Below, one piece after another: positions 9,158 through 17,764 of a DNA stretch of 64,000 nt (the first letter of the stretch is position 1; every line of letters starts with the position of its first letter). The translations under genes were made by a program, and so were the position numbers. Origin of the DNA: Ferruginibacter sp. (GTDB taxonomy: Bacteria > Bacteroidota > Bacteroidia > Chitinophagales > Chitinophagaceae); assembly GCA_019638575.1 (NCBI GenBank), contig JAHBTN010000006.1:62001-126000 (forward strand), read 5' to 3'. The notes beneath the pieces are model-generated. The model worked only from the letters and a program-made list of their open reading frames with translations, made no database searches and was not told the DNA's origin.

Positions 9158-10247
9158 ACGAAGCTATAAATGTTTCCATAGTAAGGCCGGGGCCAAAGGC
9201 GGCGCCAAATATTTTTGCAGGTTTTTGTTCAACATCGTTTTTAATGTGGTTAAAAATATCCTGCAATACAAATACAATGGTAGAAGAGCTCATGTTACCA
9301 TAGTTACTGAGTATCTTGTATGAATGATGTAAACTATCTGCCGGCAATGCAATACTTTTTTCAATGGCTTCCAGTATCTTTTTACCACCGGGATGAAAAC
9401 ACCAGTGTGTAATTGCTTCTTTATTAAGCGATGAGTTTTTTAATGCAGCAGAAAATAATGATTCAAAATCTTCCTGTACCAGTTCGGGTACATAACCTGT
9501 TAAAGTCATTAAAAATCCTTTTGCCGATAGTGTCCAGGCCATATCGGGCTTGCCTTTAAATGCAACCTGCGAAAAGAAACTATCAAATGAAATTCCTTTT
9601 TCTACCGGGTTACTTTGCATTAACACGGCTGCACAACCATCGCCAAATAAAATGGTGGCAGTAATATTATCTATTGTATTTTCTTTTTGAAAATGTAAGG
9701 TGCAGAGCTCGGTACATACCACTACCACATTTGCATTTTGCGATGATTTACATAAAGCATCAGCCAGTTTAAAAGCATGAATAGCAGCATAACAACCCAT
9801 AAAATTTACCGAAGTGCGAAAAATTCCTTTTGGCAGCTCCATCGTTTCCATGATATCAAGATCAAGCCCCGGTGCACTTAAGCCTGTGCAGCTAACGGTT
9901 ATCAGGTGGGTTATTTCATTTTTGTTTATTTTGCCGGCAATACATTCTTCTATGGTTTTTATAGATAAAGGAGTTGCATGTGCAGCATACCATTGCATAC
10001 GTTTATCCATATCGGGAAACGGTTCCAGGTTTTCGGTGGTGGGAAAAAAACTTCGTTCAGCTGCAGGCAGGGTATAATCGGGCACTATCGAGTACCTTGT
10101 TTTAATTCCGCTATGATTATATAAATATCTGTATTTCCTGCTTTCATCGACATTTGCATTATAAATCTTATCTGCAAATTGGCATATCTCGTTTTGGTCG
10201 TGCTTATAGGCAGGTACATTGGTTGCTATGGATATAATCTTGCTCAA
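9150..10247 (-). CDS. Type III polyketide synthase (chalcone/stilbene synthase family)
   Basis: 365 residues, the normal length for the family. The catalytic triad is visible: Cys152 in NFMGCYAA, His285 in HWCFHPGGKK, Asn318 in SNYGNMSS. The C-terminal GPG loop is present (GAAFGPGLTMET). These homodimeric enzymes extend an acyl starter with malonyl-CoA and cyclise it to pyrones, resorcinols or phloroglucinols. The operon context (UbiA protein upstream, methyltransferase and flavoprotein downstream) suggests a tailored phenolic lipid or quinone. Starter unit and ring type cannot be read from sequence. Confidence 0.95.
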   Translation of the reverse strand: MSKIISIATNVPAYKHDQNEICQFADKIYNANVDESRKYRYLYNHSGIKTRYSIVPDYTLPAAERSFFPTTENLEPFPDMDKRMQWYAAHATPLSIKTIEECIAGKINKNEITHLITVSCTGLSAPGLDLDIMETMELPKGIFRTSVNFMGCYAAIHAFKLADALCKSSQNANVVVVCTELCTLHFQKENTIDNITATILFGDGCAAVLMQSNPVEKGISFDSFFSQVAFKGKPDMAWTLSAKGFLMTLTGYVPELVQEDFESLFSAALKNSSLNKEAITHWCFHPGGKKILEAIEKSIALPADSLHHSYKILSNYGNMSSSTIVFVLQDIFNHIKNDVEQKPAKIFGAAFGPGLTMETFIASYD

Positions 10248-10253
10248 TATTTT

Positions 10254-11132
10254 TTAAAGTATTAATAAAGTTATAAACGCAATATTGCTACAAATAGATG
10301 CCAGTATATTCATTTGCATGGTATTTTTATAATTGGCAGCGCTATTATTTTCAAAAACTTTTTTAAACCACCAAATGAAATATACAACAACAGGTATAAA
10401 AAACAATTGTATGATAAAAAAATTCATTTCTTCCTGTTTGTTTATAAGATAAACCCCCAGGGCACAAACCGCCAGTAAATAAATAATACCTGTAAAAATA
10501 AATGTGCCATTATAACCCAACAGGCTGCTTATCGAAATTACGCCATCTTCTTTATCCTGCCGGTGCTGGTAAATTTGTGTAAGTGGGTAAAAGCCTCCAA
10601 TAAGCAGGCCGGCACTAATTATACCCAAAACTGGCACTTGTGTTACTTTTTCAACATTACAACCATGCATCACCAAAAAAAAGGTAAGGCAACCCTGGAA
10701 AACAACAACAGTTAAATACCCTGTAATTGGATATTTTTTTAACCGAATCTGGCGCCAGCTATAAGCTTTTGATGCAAGTATATAACCCATAATACCAAGC
10801 ATAAAAATTAAACTGATAAAGTAACTGAGTATTATAGCCAAACAATCTAAAATAACTGTACAATAAAATAATTGTTGGGTGGGCTGCAAAGGTTTTTCAA
10901 TGCCACCAATACTTTCGGTATCCTTATCCATATAACTGTTATAACCATTACTTGCGGGGTAAACCAGTAAATGTAAAATGATAAAAACAAGAAAAGTATG
11001 TACGGTATTAATATGCTGTACCTGGCTTAAAGCAAACCAAAATACGGGCATCAGGAAAAATGAAAACTTAAATCGAAGAAGTTGTATGGTAGAATTTTGC
11101 AACAAAATAAGTTTTACTAAAAATACAGTCAA
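10254..11132 (-). CDS. UbiA-family prenyltransferase (type III PKS operon)
   Basis: 292 residues, very hydrophobic, with about eight or nine membrane segments. The two aspartate-rich motifs of the UbiA superfamily can be seen: N65-x3-D69-x-D71 in NSYMDKDTE and D193-x2-D196 in YQHRQDKEDG, both shorter than the canonical versions. UbiA proteins transfer a prenyl group to an aromatic acceptor in the membrane. It is the first gene of the operon, 6 bases before the polyketide synthase, so the PKS product is the obvious acceptor. A role in quinone or lipid prenylation is inferred. Confidence 0.8.
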   Translation of the reverse strand: MTVFLVKLILLQNSTIQLLRFKFSFFLMPVFWFALSQVQHINTVHTFLVFIILHLLVYPASNGYNSYMDKDTESIGGIEKPLQPTQQLFYCTVILDCLAIILSYFISLIFMLGIMGYILASKAYSWRQIRLKKYPITGYLTVVVFQGCLTFFLVMHGCNVEKVTQVPVLGIISAGLLIGGFYPLTQIYQHRQDKEDGVISISSLLGYNGTFIFTGIIYLLAVCALGVYLINKQEEMNFFIIQLFFIPVVVYFIWWFKKVFENNSAANYKNTMQMNILASICSNIAFITLLIL

Positions 11133-11184
11133 AAATTAATTCCCCGGTTTTTTTATAAAAGTATATTGCCTGTTTAATACTCAA

Positions 11185-11192
11185 CAAAGTTA
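11185..11192 (-). promoter_or_regulatory. Candidate -7 promoter element of the UbiA/type III PKS operon
   Basis: Read on the - strand as TAACTTTG, a perfect match to TAnnTTTG. It lies 53 bases upstream of the UbiA start in the 275-base divergent gap shared with the YceI gene. I find no convincing -33 TTG at the usual spacing. Confidence 0.45.
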
Positions 11193-11407
11193 GCAGATTG
11201 GTTAATTATGTAAAAATTGGATTTACTTTCACAAAAAACACTTTTCGGTTTGTTTTTATTATTATAATAAATTTTAGTTTTGAATAGTTAAAAAGATAGT
11301 TGCAAGCTGTTTCATTTTTACCATATGGAATTATTTTAATGGTAGATTGTAAATAGCAGTAACTTTAAAAGTAAATTAATTTTTATATTCACTAATAGAT
11401 ATACAAA

Positions 11408-11953
11408 ATGAAAAAATACCTGTCATTTTCTATCATTTTTATTTTTGCTACATTATTATTAAAAGCACAGGCAACTCTTACACCGGTAGATGATGGAAGT
11501 AAGGTTCATTTTGTAATTAAGAATTTTGGAATAAAAACCGGTGGTGATTTCTCGGGGCTAAAAGGCACAATAAAGTTTGATCCAAATAATTATAGCGCAG
11601 CAAGTTTTGATGTAACGGTAGATGCAGCTACCATTGATACCGATAATAGCTCTCGTGACGGGCATTTAAAAAAAGAAGAATATTTTAATGTGGATACTTA
11701 TAAAACACTTCATTTTAAAAGTACCAAAGTTGTTAAATCAACTATTGAAGGCAGGTTTTATATATACGGTAACCTAACCATTAAAGGTGTAACCAAACCG
11801 GTTGAATTTGGTTTTGGCGCCACACCCAAAAGCGGCGGTTATGTTTTTGAAGGCAATTTTGAAATTAACCGCAGGGATTTTGGTGTTGGCGGCAGCAGTA
11901 TTTCCATGGCAGATAATCTTACTGTATCGTTGTCTGTTTTTGCAAAACCTTAA
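11408..11953 (+). CDS. YceI family lipocalin-like periplasmic protein
   Basis: 181 residues: signal peptide to about residue 20 (LLLKAQA) and then a YceI beta-barrel. Typical family features are VHFVIKNFGI near the start, FDVTVDAATIDTDNSSRDGHLKKEEYF in the middle (the conserved sRDgHL...yFd pattern) and VEFGFGA / INRRDFGVGG towards the end. YceI proteins bind isoprenoid or other amphipathic lipids in the periplasm. It is divergently transcribed from the UbiA/PKS operon, so a link to a prenylated product is possible but unproven. Confidence 0.92.
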   Translation: MKKYLSFSIIFIFATLLLKAQATLTPVDDGSKVHFVIKNFGIKTGGDFSGLKGTIKFDPNNYSAASFDVTVDAATIDTDNSSRDGHLKKEEYFNVDTYKTLHFKSTKVVKSTIEGRFYIYGNLTIKGVTKPVEFGFGATPKSGGYVFEGNFEINRRDFGVGGSSISMADNLTVSLSVFAKP

Positions 11954-12060
11954 TAAAATTGCAGTATCCTCACATTTCTTTTAAAAATTATTATCCGCAT
12001 CTTCATTGGCAATTATACATACATTACAGCTAACTACATGTTTTAAAATTTAATTGATAC

Positions 12061-12068
12061 TATCTTTG
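12061..12068 (+). promoter_or_regulatory. Candidate -7 element immediately before the LysE-type gene
   Basis: TATCTTTG matches TAnnTTTG and ends only 4 bases before the ATG at 12073, so the transcript would have almost no leader. A T-rich TGTTTT about 20 bases upstream could act as -33. Consensus-based inference. Confidence 0.45.
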
Positions 12069-12072
12069 CCCA

Positions 12073-12750
12073 ATGCCAAAATTATTGAAAGTTTTTTGCT
12101 GGGGTTTGCTGATAAGCTTTTTAGGCTCGTTGCCCCTGGGTACGCTAAATGTGGCTGCCATGCAAATAGGCATACAGGAATCTATCAAAGAAGCCATTTA
12201 TTTTTCATTTGGTTCATTACTGGTTGAAATGTTTTATGTGCGTATCTCTTTAATTGGTGTTGATTGGATACGAAAACAGGAAAGAATAATGAAATTGATG
12301 GAGTGGTTAACACTGCTCATCATTTTGGCGCTGGCTGCAGGTAGCTTTTGGGCCGCTGCCAGCAAGGGTGATGATGCAAAAAATGTTTTTTTGCAAAATA
12401 ACATGCATCGTTTTTTATTGGGTATGTTTATGAGTGCCGTAAACCCGGTGCAAATACCTTTTTGGTTTGGATGGAGCACAATCCTCTTCAATAAAAAAAT
12501 ACTGGAGCCTGTAAAAAGCCAATACAACATTTACATTGTAGGCATTGGCCTGGGAACTTTAATGGGTAATTGTCTTTTTATATTTGGCGGTAAATGGCTG
12601 GTGCAGCGTATATCAAACAGCCAGCAATATATCAACTGGGTGATAGGAAGTATATTTGCATTAACAGCATTGATACAGGCAATAAAAATGATTCGGCATA
12701 AAGATGCTATACATAAGTTTACGCATTCGCACGAAAATAAAACGGTTTAA
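12073..12750 (+). CDS. LysE family transporter
   Basis: 225 residues with about six membrane segments. The family signature is the N-terminal SLPLGTLNVAAMQIG and the central SAVNPVQIPFWFGW, equivalent to the GPNN and NP motifs of LysE/RhtB exporters. These export amino acids or related small solutes; the substrate here is unknown. The C-terminus is a short His-containing tail (KFTHSHENKTV). Its stop codon shares the bases TTAA (12747-12750) with the stop of the convergent cupin gene. Confidence 0.85.
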   Translation: MPKLLKVFCWGLLISFLGSLPLGTLNVAAMQIGIQESIKEAIYFSFGSLLVEMFYVRISLIGVDWIRKQERIMKLMEWLTLLIILALAAGSFWAAASKGDDAKNVFLQNNMHRFLLGMFMSAVNPVQIPFWFGWSTILFNKKILEPVKSQYNIYIVGIGLGTLMGNCLFIFGGKWLVQRISNSQQYINWVIGSIFALTALIQAIKMIRHKDAIHKFTHSHENKTV

Positions 12751-13076
12751 TCCACAATAAACAAAACACACCCGTTTTTAGATGTACTGCAGTGTGCATC
12801 ACTGTTATCGCCAACATGGTATGTCATACCCTGGCGTAAGATGAACTCCCTGCCATCCTGCAGCTTTGTTGTCATCTCTCCTTTAATGCAATAGATAATA
12901 TGGCCTTTATTGCACCAATGGTTGGCAATATAACCGGCAGTGTATTCAACCATACGTACCCTGATATTGCCCATGTTAAATATTTTCCAGGAAGCTTTTC
13001 CGGAAGTGCCCTGATGTTCTTCGGCTTCTATATCCTCCCAGTTAACTGTTTGAAATGGGAACTGTTTTATTTTCAT
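12747..13076 (-). CDS. DHCW-motif cupin fold protein
   Basis: About 109 residues from the start MKIKQFPFQTVNW; an open frame reaches 13118 but the extra 14 residues do not look conserved. The family's namesake motif appears as NHWCNKGHI, with Asn in place of the usual Asp, followed by IKGEMTTKLQDG and HVGDNSDAHCS, a small beta-barrel cupin with possible metal ligands. Enzymatic role unknown. It is convergent with the LysE gene, sharing a 4-base stop overlap. Confidence 0.85.
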   Translation of the reverse strand: MKIKQFPFQTVNWEDIEAEEHQGTSGKASWKIFNMGNIRVRMVEYTAGYIANHWCNKGHIIYCIKGEMTTKLQDGREFILRQGMTYHVGDNSDAHCSTSKNGCVLFIVD

Positions 13077-13157
13077 ACCTATACATTTTACCGGCCAAAA
13101 TTGCATTGTTACAACCAACAGAAAAAATAATAATTATCCCAACAATTGGTAATTTAG

Positions 13158-14501
13158 ATGTTCATGAATTTTGCAATAGTAGATATTGAAACTACCGGTG
13201 GGCATGCATCGGCCAATGGTATTACCGAAATTTCGGTTTTTGTACACGATGGGCAGCGTGTGATAAAACATTTTGAAACACTCATCAACCCACTACAGCC
13301 TATTCCCAGGTTTATAACATCGCTAACAGGTATTGATGATACAATGGTAGCCGATGCACCTTCTTTTGAAGAAATTGCTGATAAACTTTTTGAAATACTG
13401 GATGAAAATGTGTTTGTAGCCCACAATGTAAATTTTGATTATTCATTTATAAAACATCAGCTTAAGCAATCGGGTTACGAACTTACTTCTAAAAAGTTAT
13501 GTACAGTACGTTTGGGAAGAAAAGTATTTCCGGGCCTTCAGTCGTATAGTTTGGGTAACCTTTGCCGTGCATTAAACATACATATAGATAACAGGCATAG
13601 GGCAGGGGGCGATGCAAAGGCAACGGTTAAATTATTTGAACACATGCTGGCTAATGGTGCCCAAACTTATATCAGCCAAATGCTAAAACGTTCATCTGCC
13701 GAGCAATGGCTGCCTATGCATATTGATAAGCAGGTGATAGATAAACTGCCGGCCCAGCCGGGTGTGTATTATTTTCATAACATTAAAAACAAAGTGATAT
13801 ATGTAGGCAAAGCCATCAACTTAAAAAAAAGAGTTAGCAGCCATTTTACACATAACGAACCTGGATTAAAACGACAGGGTTTTATTCGTGATATTTATAA
13901 GGTTAGTTATAAACCATGTGCCACCGAACTGGAGGCTATTGTTTTTGAAAGCACCGAAATAAAACGGTTATGGCCCAGGTATAACCGCAGCCAAAAACAA
14001 CCGTCTGTAAAGTTTGCATTATATAGTTTTGAAGATAGCCGTGGTTACATACGGCTGGCCATTGATAAAAAGAAAAAAAATTTACAAGCCTTATACACAT
14101 TTAATTTACTGGTTGAAGGGCAGGCGATGCTGAAAAGAATAGTGGCAGAGTTTGAACTGGATGCAAGGCTTTGTTTTATTGACAGAACACCCTTTTTGAA
14201 AAATGATAAGATTGAACCACCGGCTGTTTATAATCAAAAAATTAAAAGGGCTATTGATGCACTTGATGAAAAACTGCCCAGTTTTGCATTAATTGATGAA
14301 GGAATAAAGGATGATGAAAAATTATGTTTGCTGGTTGAGCGTGGTAGTTTTTGGGGAATGGGGTATTTACCCAAGGCTTTTCCCGTTCTATCATCCAAAG
14401 AATTAAAAAACCATTTAAGCCCTTATGCCGATAATGATCTTATCCGTAATAATATTTTTTCATTTGCTGCTGCCAATCCTCATAAGAAAATACAATTATG
14501 A
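13158..14501 (+). CDS. DnaQ-type 3'-5' exonuclease fused to a GIY-YIG (UvrC N-terminal-like) nuclease
   Basis: 447 residues. Residues ~1-165 are a DEDDh exonuclease: Exo I IVDIETTG, Exo II HNVNFDYSF, Exo III HRAGGDAKAT. Residues ~195-285 are a GIY-YIG domain: PGVYYFHN...VIYVGKAINLKKRVSSHF, then ELEAIVFESTEIKRLWPRYN, close to the UvrC N-terminal nuclease. The last ~150 residues are uncharacterised. Such fusions occur widely in Bacteroidota and Actinobacteria and are thought to act in DNA repair beside UvrABC. The start could also be the ATG two codons later (13164). Confidence 0.92.
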   Translation: MFMNFAIVDIETTGGHASANGITEISVFVHDGQRVIKHFETLINPLQPIPRFITSLTGIDDTMVADAPSFEEIADKLFEILDENVFVAHNVNFDYSFIKHQLKQSGYELTSKKLCTVRLGRKVFPGLQSYSLGNLCRALNIHIDNRHRAGGDAKATVKLFEHMLANGAQTYISQMLKRSSAEQWLPMHIDKQVIDKLPAQPGVYYFHNIKNKVIYVGKAINLKKRVSSHFTHNEPGLKRQGFIRDIYKVSYKPCATELEAIVFESTEIKRLWPRYNRSQKQPSVKFALYSFEDSRGYIRLAIDKKKKNLQALYTFNLLVEGQAMLKRIVAEFELDARLCFIDRTPFLKNDKIEPPAVYNQKIKRAIDALDEKLPSFALIDEGIKDDEKLCLLVERGSFWGMGYLPKAFPVLSSKELKNHLSPYADNDLIRNNIFSFAAANPHKKIQL

Positions 14502-14563
14502 AGTTGATAAATAAAGGCACATCCAATACAGTGTTGTATATTTAAGATGTATAAATAAACATT

Positions 14564-15559
14564 TTGCAAACAGCATTATATAATTTAAAGATTCAAAAAA
14601 GGATTGCTGCAGTTTCTGTCATTCTGTTGATTGTAAAAGCTGCTGCCTGGTATATCACCGGCTCGGTGGCTATATTAACAGATGCACTCGAAAGTATTGT
14701 GAATGTGGTGGCAGGCCTGGTGGGAGTGTACAGCCTGTATGTTTCAGCCAAACCGCAGGATAAAGACCATCCTTACGGGCATGGAAAAGCAGAATTTATT
14801 TCGGCTGCATTAGAAGGTTTTATGATTACTGTTGCAGCAATCCTTATCATTTATGAAGCTGTTTATAACTTGCTTCATACACACGAGATAAAAAAACTTG
14901 ATTATGGAATTTATCTTATAGCCATTACCGGTATCATTAATTATATATGCGGTGTTATTTGTATTAATACCGGTAAAAAAAATAATTCTCTTGCATTAAT
15001 TGCAAGCGGTAAACACCTGCAAACAGATACCTGGTCAACCATTGGTATTGTGGCCGGGCTGATATTAATTTATTTAACTAAACTTTTGTGGCTTGATAGT
15101 GTTATTGCAATTTTGTTTGCAATTATTATTTTATATACCGGGTACAAAATATTAAGAAGTTCTTTTGCCGGCATTATGGATGAAGCAGACATGAAACTAC
15201 TAAAACAAATGGTAGAAATGCTGAATGCCAACAGGCGTGAAAACTGGATTGACCTGCATAACCTGCGTATTATAAAATATGGCAGCCGTATTCATCTTGA
15301 TTGCCACCTAACAGTGCCCTGGTACCTTAATGTAAATGAAGCGCACGAAGAGATTGATGCTTTATCGGGCCTTGTTAAAAAAGAGTATGGCGAATCGGTT
15401 GAACTGTTTGTTCACTCAGATGGTTGTATGGATTTTTCCTGCCGTATATGTACAAAAAAAAATTGTGCTGTTCGTAAACATGATTTTGAAAAAAAGATTG
15501 AGTGGACGATTGAAAACATATCGAGCAACAACAAACACAGTATTGACGGCCAAACTTAA
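14564..15559 (+). CDS. Cation diffusion facilitator (CDF) family transporter
   Basis: 331 residues starting at TTG; no in-frame ATG precedes it and the alignment of the first membrane segment supports this start. Six membrane segments, the TM2 motif TDALESIVNV, the loop HPYGHGKAEF and the TM5 motif HLQTDTWS (HxxxD) identify a CDF divalent-metal/proton exchanger. The second TM2 position is Ser rather than Asp, so the metal site differs from YiiP. The C-terminal cytoplasmic domain ends in a cysteine-rich stretch, CMDFSCRICTKKNC, that may bind metal. Metal specificity (Zn, Fe, Co) is not determined. Confidence 0.93.
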   Translation: MQTALYNLKIQKRIAAVSVILLIVKAAAWYITGSVAILTDALESIVNVVAGLVGVYSLYVSAKPQDKDHPYGHGKAEFISAALEGFMITVAAILIIYEAVYNLLHTHEIKKLDYGIYLIAITGIINYICGVICINTGKKNNSLALIASGKHLQTDTWSTIGIVAGLILIYLTKLLWLDSVIAILFAIIILYTGYKILRSSFAGIMDEADMKLLKQMVEMLNANRRENWIDLHNLRIIKYGSRIHLDCHLTVPWYLNVNEAHEEIDALSGLVKKEYGESVELFVHSDGCMDFSCRICTKKNCAVRKHDFEKKIEWTIENISSNNKHSIDGQT

Positions 15560-15565
15560 TCATGG

Positions 15566-15604
15566 GCAAAAAAAATCCCTTTTAGTTTATACTAAAAGGG
15601 ATTT
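15566..15604. terminator. Bidirectional intrinsic terminator
   Basis: Perfect 14-bp stem, AAATCCCTTTTAGT (15573-15586) against ACTAAAAGGGATTT (15591-15604), with a TTAT loop. On the - strand it is followed by a long U tract (A run at 15568-15575), so it ends the beta-helix gene well; for the + strand CDF gene the tail is weaker. Confidence 0.85.
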
Positions 15605-15622
15605 GTAATAATAAAAAGTTCT

Positions 15623-17764
15623 TTATTGTGATATTGTATTTTTAATGATTGATTCTTCGGGTGTTGCCACTTTTACATAATATAATCCACTTGCAATAGG
15701 TGGAAGTATTTTGGTAATGTTATTAGTGCCTGATAGTAACGAAATGCTTGTGTTATAAACAATACGTCCGCTTGCATCAATCACGGCAAGGTTGGCTGGC
15801 TGTGCTTTAGCGCTGTTAATAATAATTGTTGAATTGCTGCCAGATCTTGAAATGTTTATATAACTAAAACCAAGCGAGCCGCTGAATTTGTTGTTAAGCA
15901 TTACAATATTGCTGTATGCAAAAGATGCATCTTTATCAACCATCACAAGGCGATAATAATTTTTACCAATAGATGGCCTGTTATCGGTAAACGAATAACT
16001 AATTTCTATGGATGAGTTGCCCGCAGCATTTACTATGCCAATGGGGGTGTAGTTATTACCATCATTACTTTTTTCAATGGTGAAATAAGCGCTGTTTATT
16101 TCAGTGGCTGTTTTCCAGGATAGTATATTTATCCCTTTATCTTCTTTGGCTGTAAAATAAAGCAGGTTAACCGGCAGCGTACCACCTGTTTCTTTAAAGC
16201 CCCTGTTAGGAGCCGAGCCGTTGTAAGGCAGGCCTACATTAACACCTGTTTCAATAACAGGGCTTCCTGGTAAGGGAGAATAGGTAGCATCTAATTTTGG
16301 ATTGATAAAAATATTGCTGGCATTAGTATAATTAGTGGGGTTACCATTAGCAAATTCAAAATTGTTATTACTTCCATTATTATATAATACGTTGTTTTTT
16401 ATTTGCAAGCCATTTATATGGCTGCCATAATCGCTACGCATAACATAGTAATTAAAATTGCAAAGGATATTGTTGATGTACTGAACATTGGTAGCGCCAT
16501 TGCCTCCGGGTATATCTGCACCAAAGTATGGTGAGTTAGCACCGGTTAATGCTAAAAAAGTATTATTGTACACAATAAAATTAGATGCGGTGTAATTAGT
16601 ACCGTCATCATTTACCTGTATATTGATAGCTTTTCCCTGGCGGGTACCATCTGTTTTACCAATGTTGTAAGCCAGGTTTTTTTGTATGGTGATGTTGTTC
16701 ATATAATTGCCCGGCCTTAACGAAAAAAATATGGGATGCGATATGCTTTTAAAAGTATTGTTTTCAATAATGCAGTTTTCAGTTGAGAACTCAAGTATTA
16801 CTCCCGACTCCCAGTGTGCGGCTTGTGTACTTCTGCCAATGATGTTATCATGAATGTAAGCGCTGTATTCATAAGAGCCTTTTGTTTGGTAGTTAAGGTC
16901 AATACTGCCTTCGATAGTGTTGTTGTAAATTTCTAATCCCTGTTCATGAAACATTTCAATACAAAAATCAAAATAATTATCGGTACCATTCACTTCATAA
17001 GGGAAGGGAGGCCTCTTTAAAACGTTATCGTAAATTTTACAACCTTTTATATAACCATCGTTCCATAATTTTATTGGCCAGCCAGGAGTAGTGCCTGTGG
17101 TTGTTATGTTATTGTTGTAAATAAGCATGCCTTGCTGGCCGCCAATATTTAAACAACCATAACCATAGGTGCCATCAAAGCTTGCACAGTTGGTAACTGT
17201 GTTATTATAAAATTTGTTGCCGGTGGCATAAATCAACGGGGGATTATCGGAGTTGTCGCTGCGGCCACCCCAAACAATACCTCTTTGTGCAAAATCAACT
17301 ATTGTACAATCATGTATTTCAAAATTTGAACGGCCCTGTATTTGTATAGCCCAGGAAGTACTGTTTTGCCCATCCATTTTTATATTACTGATATGTTGGT
17401 TGCCATTAGTTCCTTCGGGGCTTATGGCTTGTATAATCATTTCGTACATGGTTGAAAAGGATGCTTTGATGACAGATGTTACACCATCGCCTTCAATGCT
17501 AACTCCCGGCGCCAGGATGCAGGTAGTGGTTTCAATATAAGTGCCGGCATTTACATGTATAATATTACCCGGTGTGGTAATAGTTGATGTGGCTTTTCGT
17601 AATGTTTTCCAGGGATTACTAATTGAACCGGTACCGGTTACATCGTTACCTGTAGGACTGATGTAATAAGTACCTGCAAATGCCATGGATGAAAATAGTA
17701 CGATACAGGTAGTGAACAGAATGGTTGATACAATCCTGCTTGCAGAAAATTGGTAGGTTTTCAT
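15623..17764 (-). CDS. Secreted right-handed beta-helix protein with T9SS sorting domain
   Basis: 713 residues. Signal peptide to about residue 31 (SSMAFAG), then YYISPTGNDVTGTGS, the usual opening of parallel beta-helix surface proteins, with ~15 rungs rich in Asn (IYNNTI, IENNTF). From about residue 530 there is a fibronectin-like module (LPVNLLYFTAKEDKG...LSWKTATEINSAYFTIEKS), and the last ~75 residues are a type A T9SS C-terminal domain (GRIVYNTSI ... SGLYYVKVAT). It is thus exported by the type IX system and is probably a polysaccharide-active or polysaccharide-binding protein. Substrate unknown. A 766-base gene-free region precedes it. Confidence 0.88.
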   Translation of the reverse strand: MKTYQFSASRIVSTILFTTCIVLFSSMAFAGTYYISPTGNDVTGTGSISNPWKTLRKATSTITTPGNIIHVNAGTYIETTTCILAPGVSIEGDGVTSVIKASFSTMYEMIIQAISPEGTNGNQHISNIKMDGQNSTSWAIQIQGRSNFEIHDCTIVDFAQRGIVWGGRSDNSDNPPLIYATGNKFYNNTVTNCASFDGTYGYGCLNIGGQQGMLIYNNNITTTGTTPGWPIKLWNDGYIKGCKIYDNVLKRPPFPYEVNGTDNYFDFCIEMFHEQGLEIYNNTIEGSIDLNYQTKGSYEYSAYIHDNIIGRSTQAAHWESGVILEFSTENCIIENNTFKSISHPIFFSLRPGNYMNNITIQKNLAYNIGKTDGTRQGKAINIQVNDDGTNYTASNFIVYNNTFLALTGANSPYFGADIPGGNGATNVQYINNILCNFNYYVMRSDYGSHINGLQIKNNVLYNNGSNNNFEFANGNPTNYTNASNIFINPKLDATYSPLPGSPVIETGVNVGLPYNGSAPNRGFKETGGTLPVNLLYFTAKEDKGINILSWKTATEINSAYFTIEKSNDGNNYTPIGIVNAAGNSSIEISYSFTDNRPSIGKNYYRLVMVDKDASFAYSNIVMLNNKFSGSLGFSYINISRSGSNSTIIINSAKAQPANLAVIDASGRIVYNTSISLLSGTNNITKILPPIASGLYYVKVATPEESIIKNTISQ

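Noticed and set aside
17640-17764. GPI- or lipoprotein anchoring of the beta-helix protein
   Set aside because: No lipobox cysteine; the clear C-terminal sorting domain points to T9SS export.
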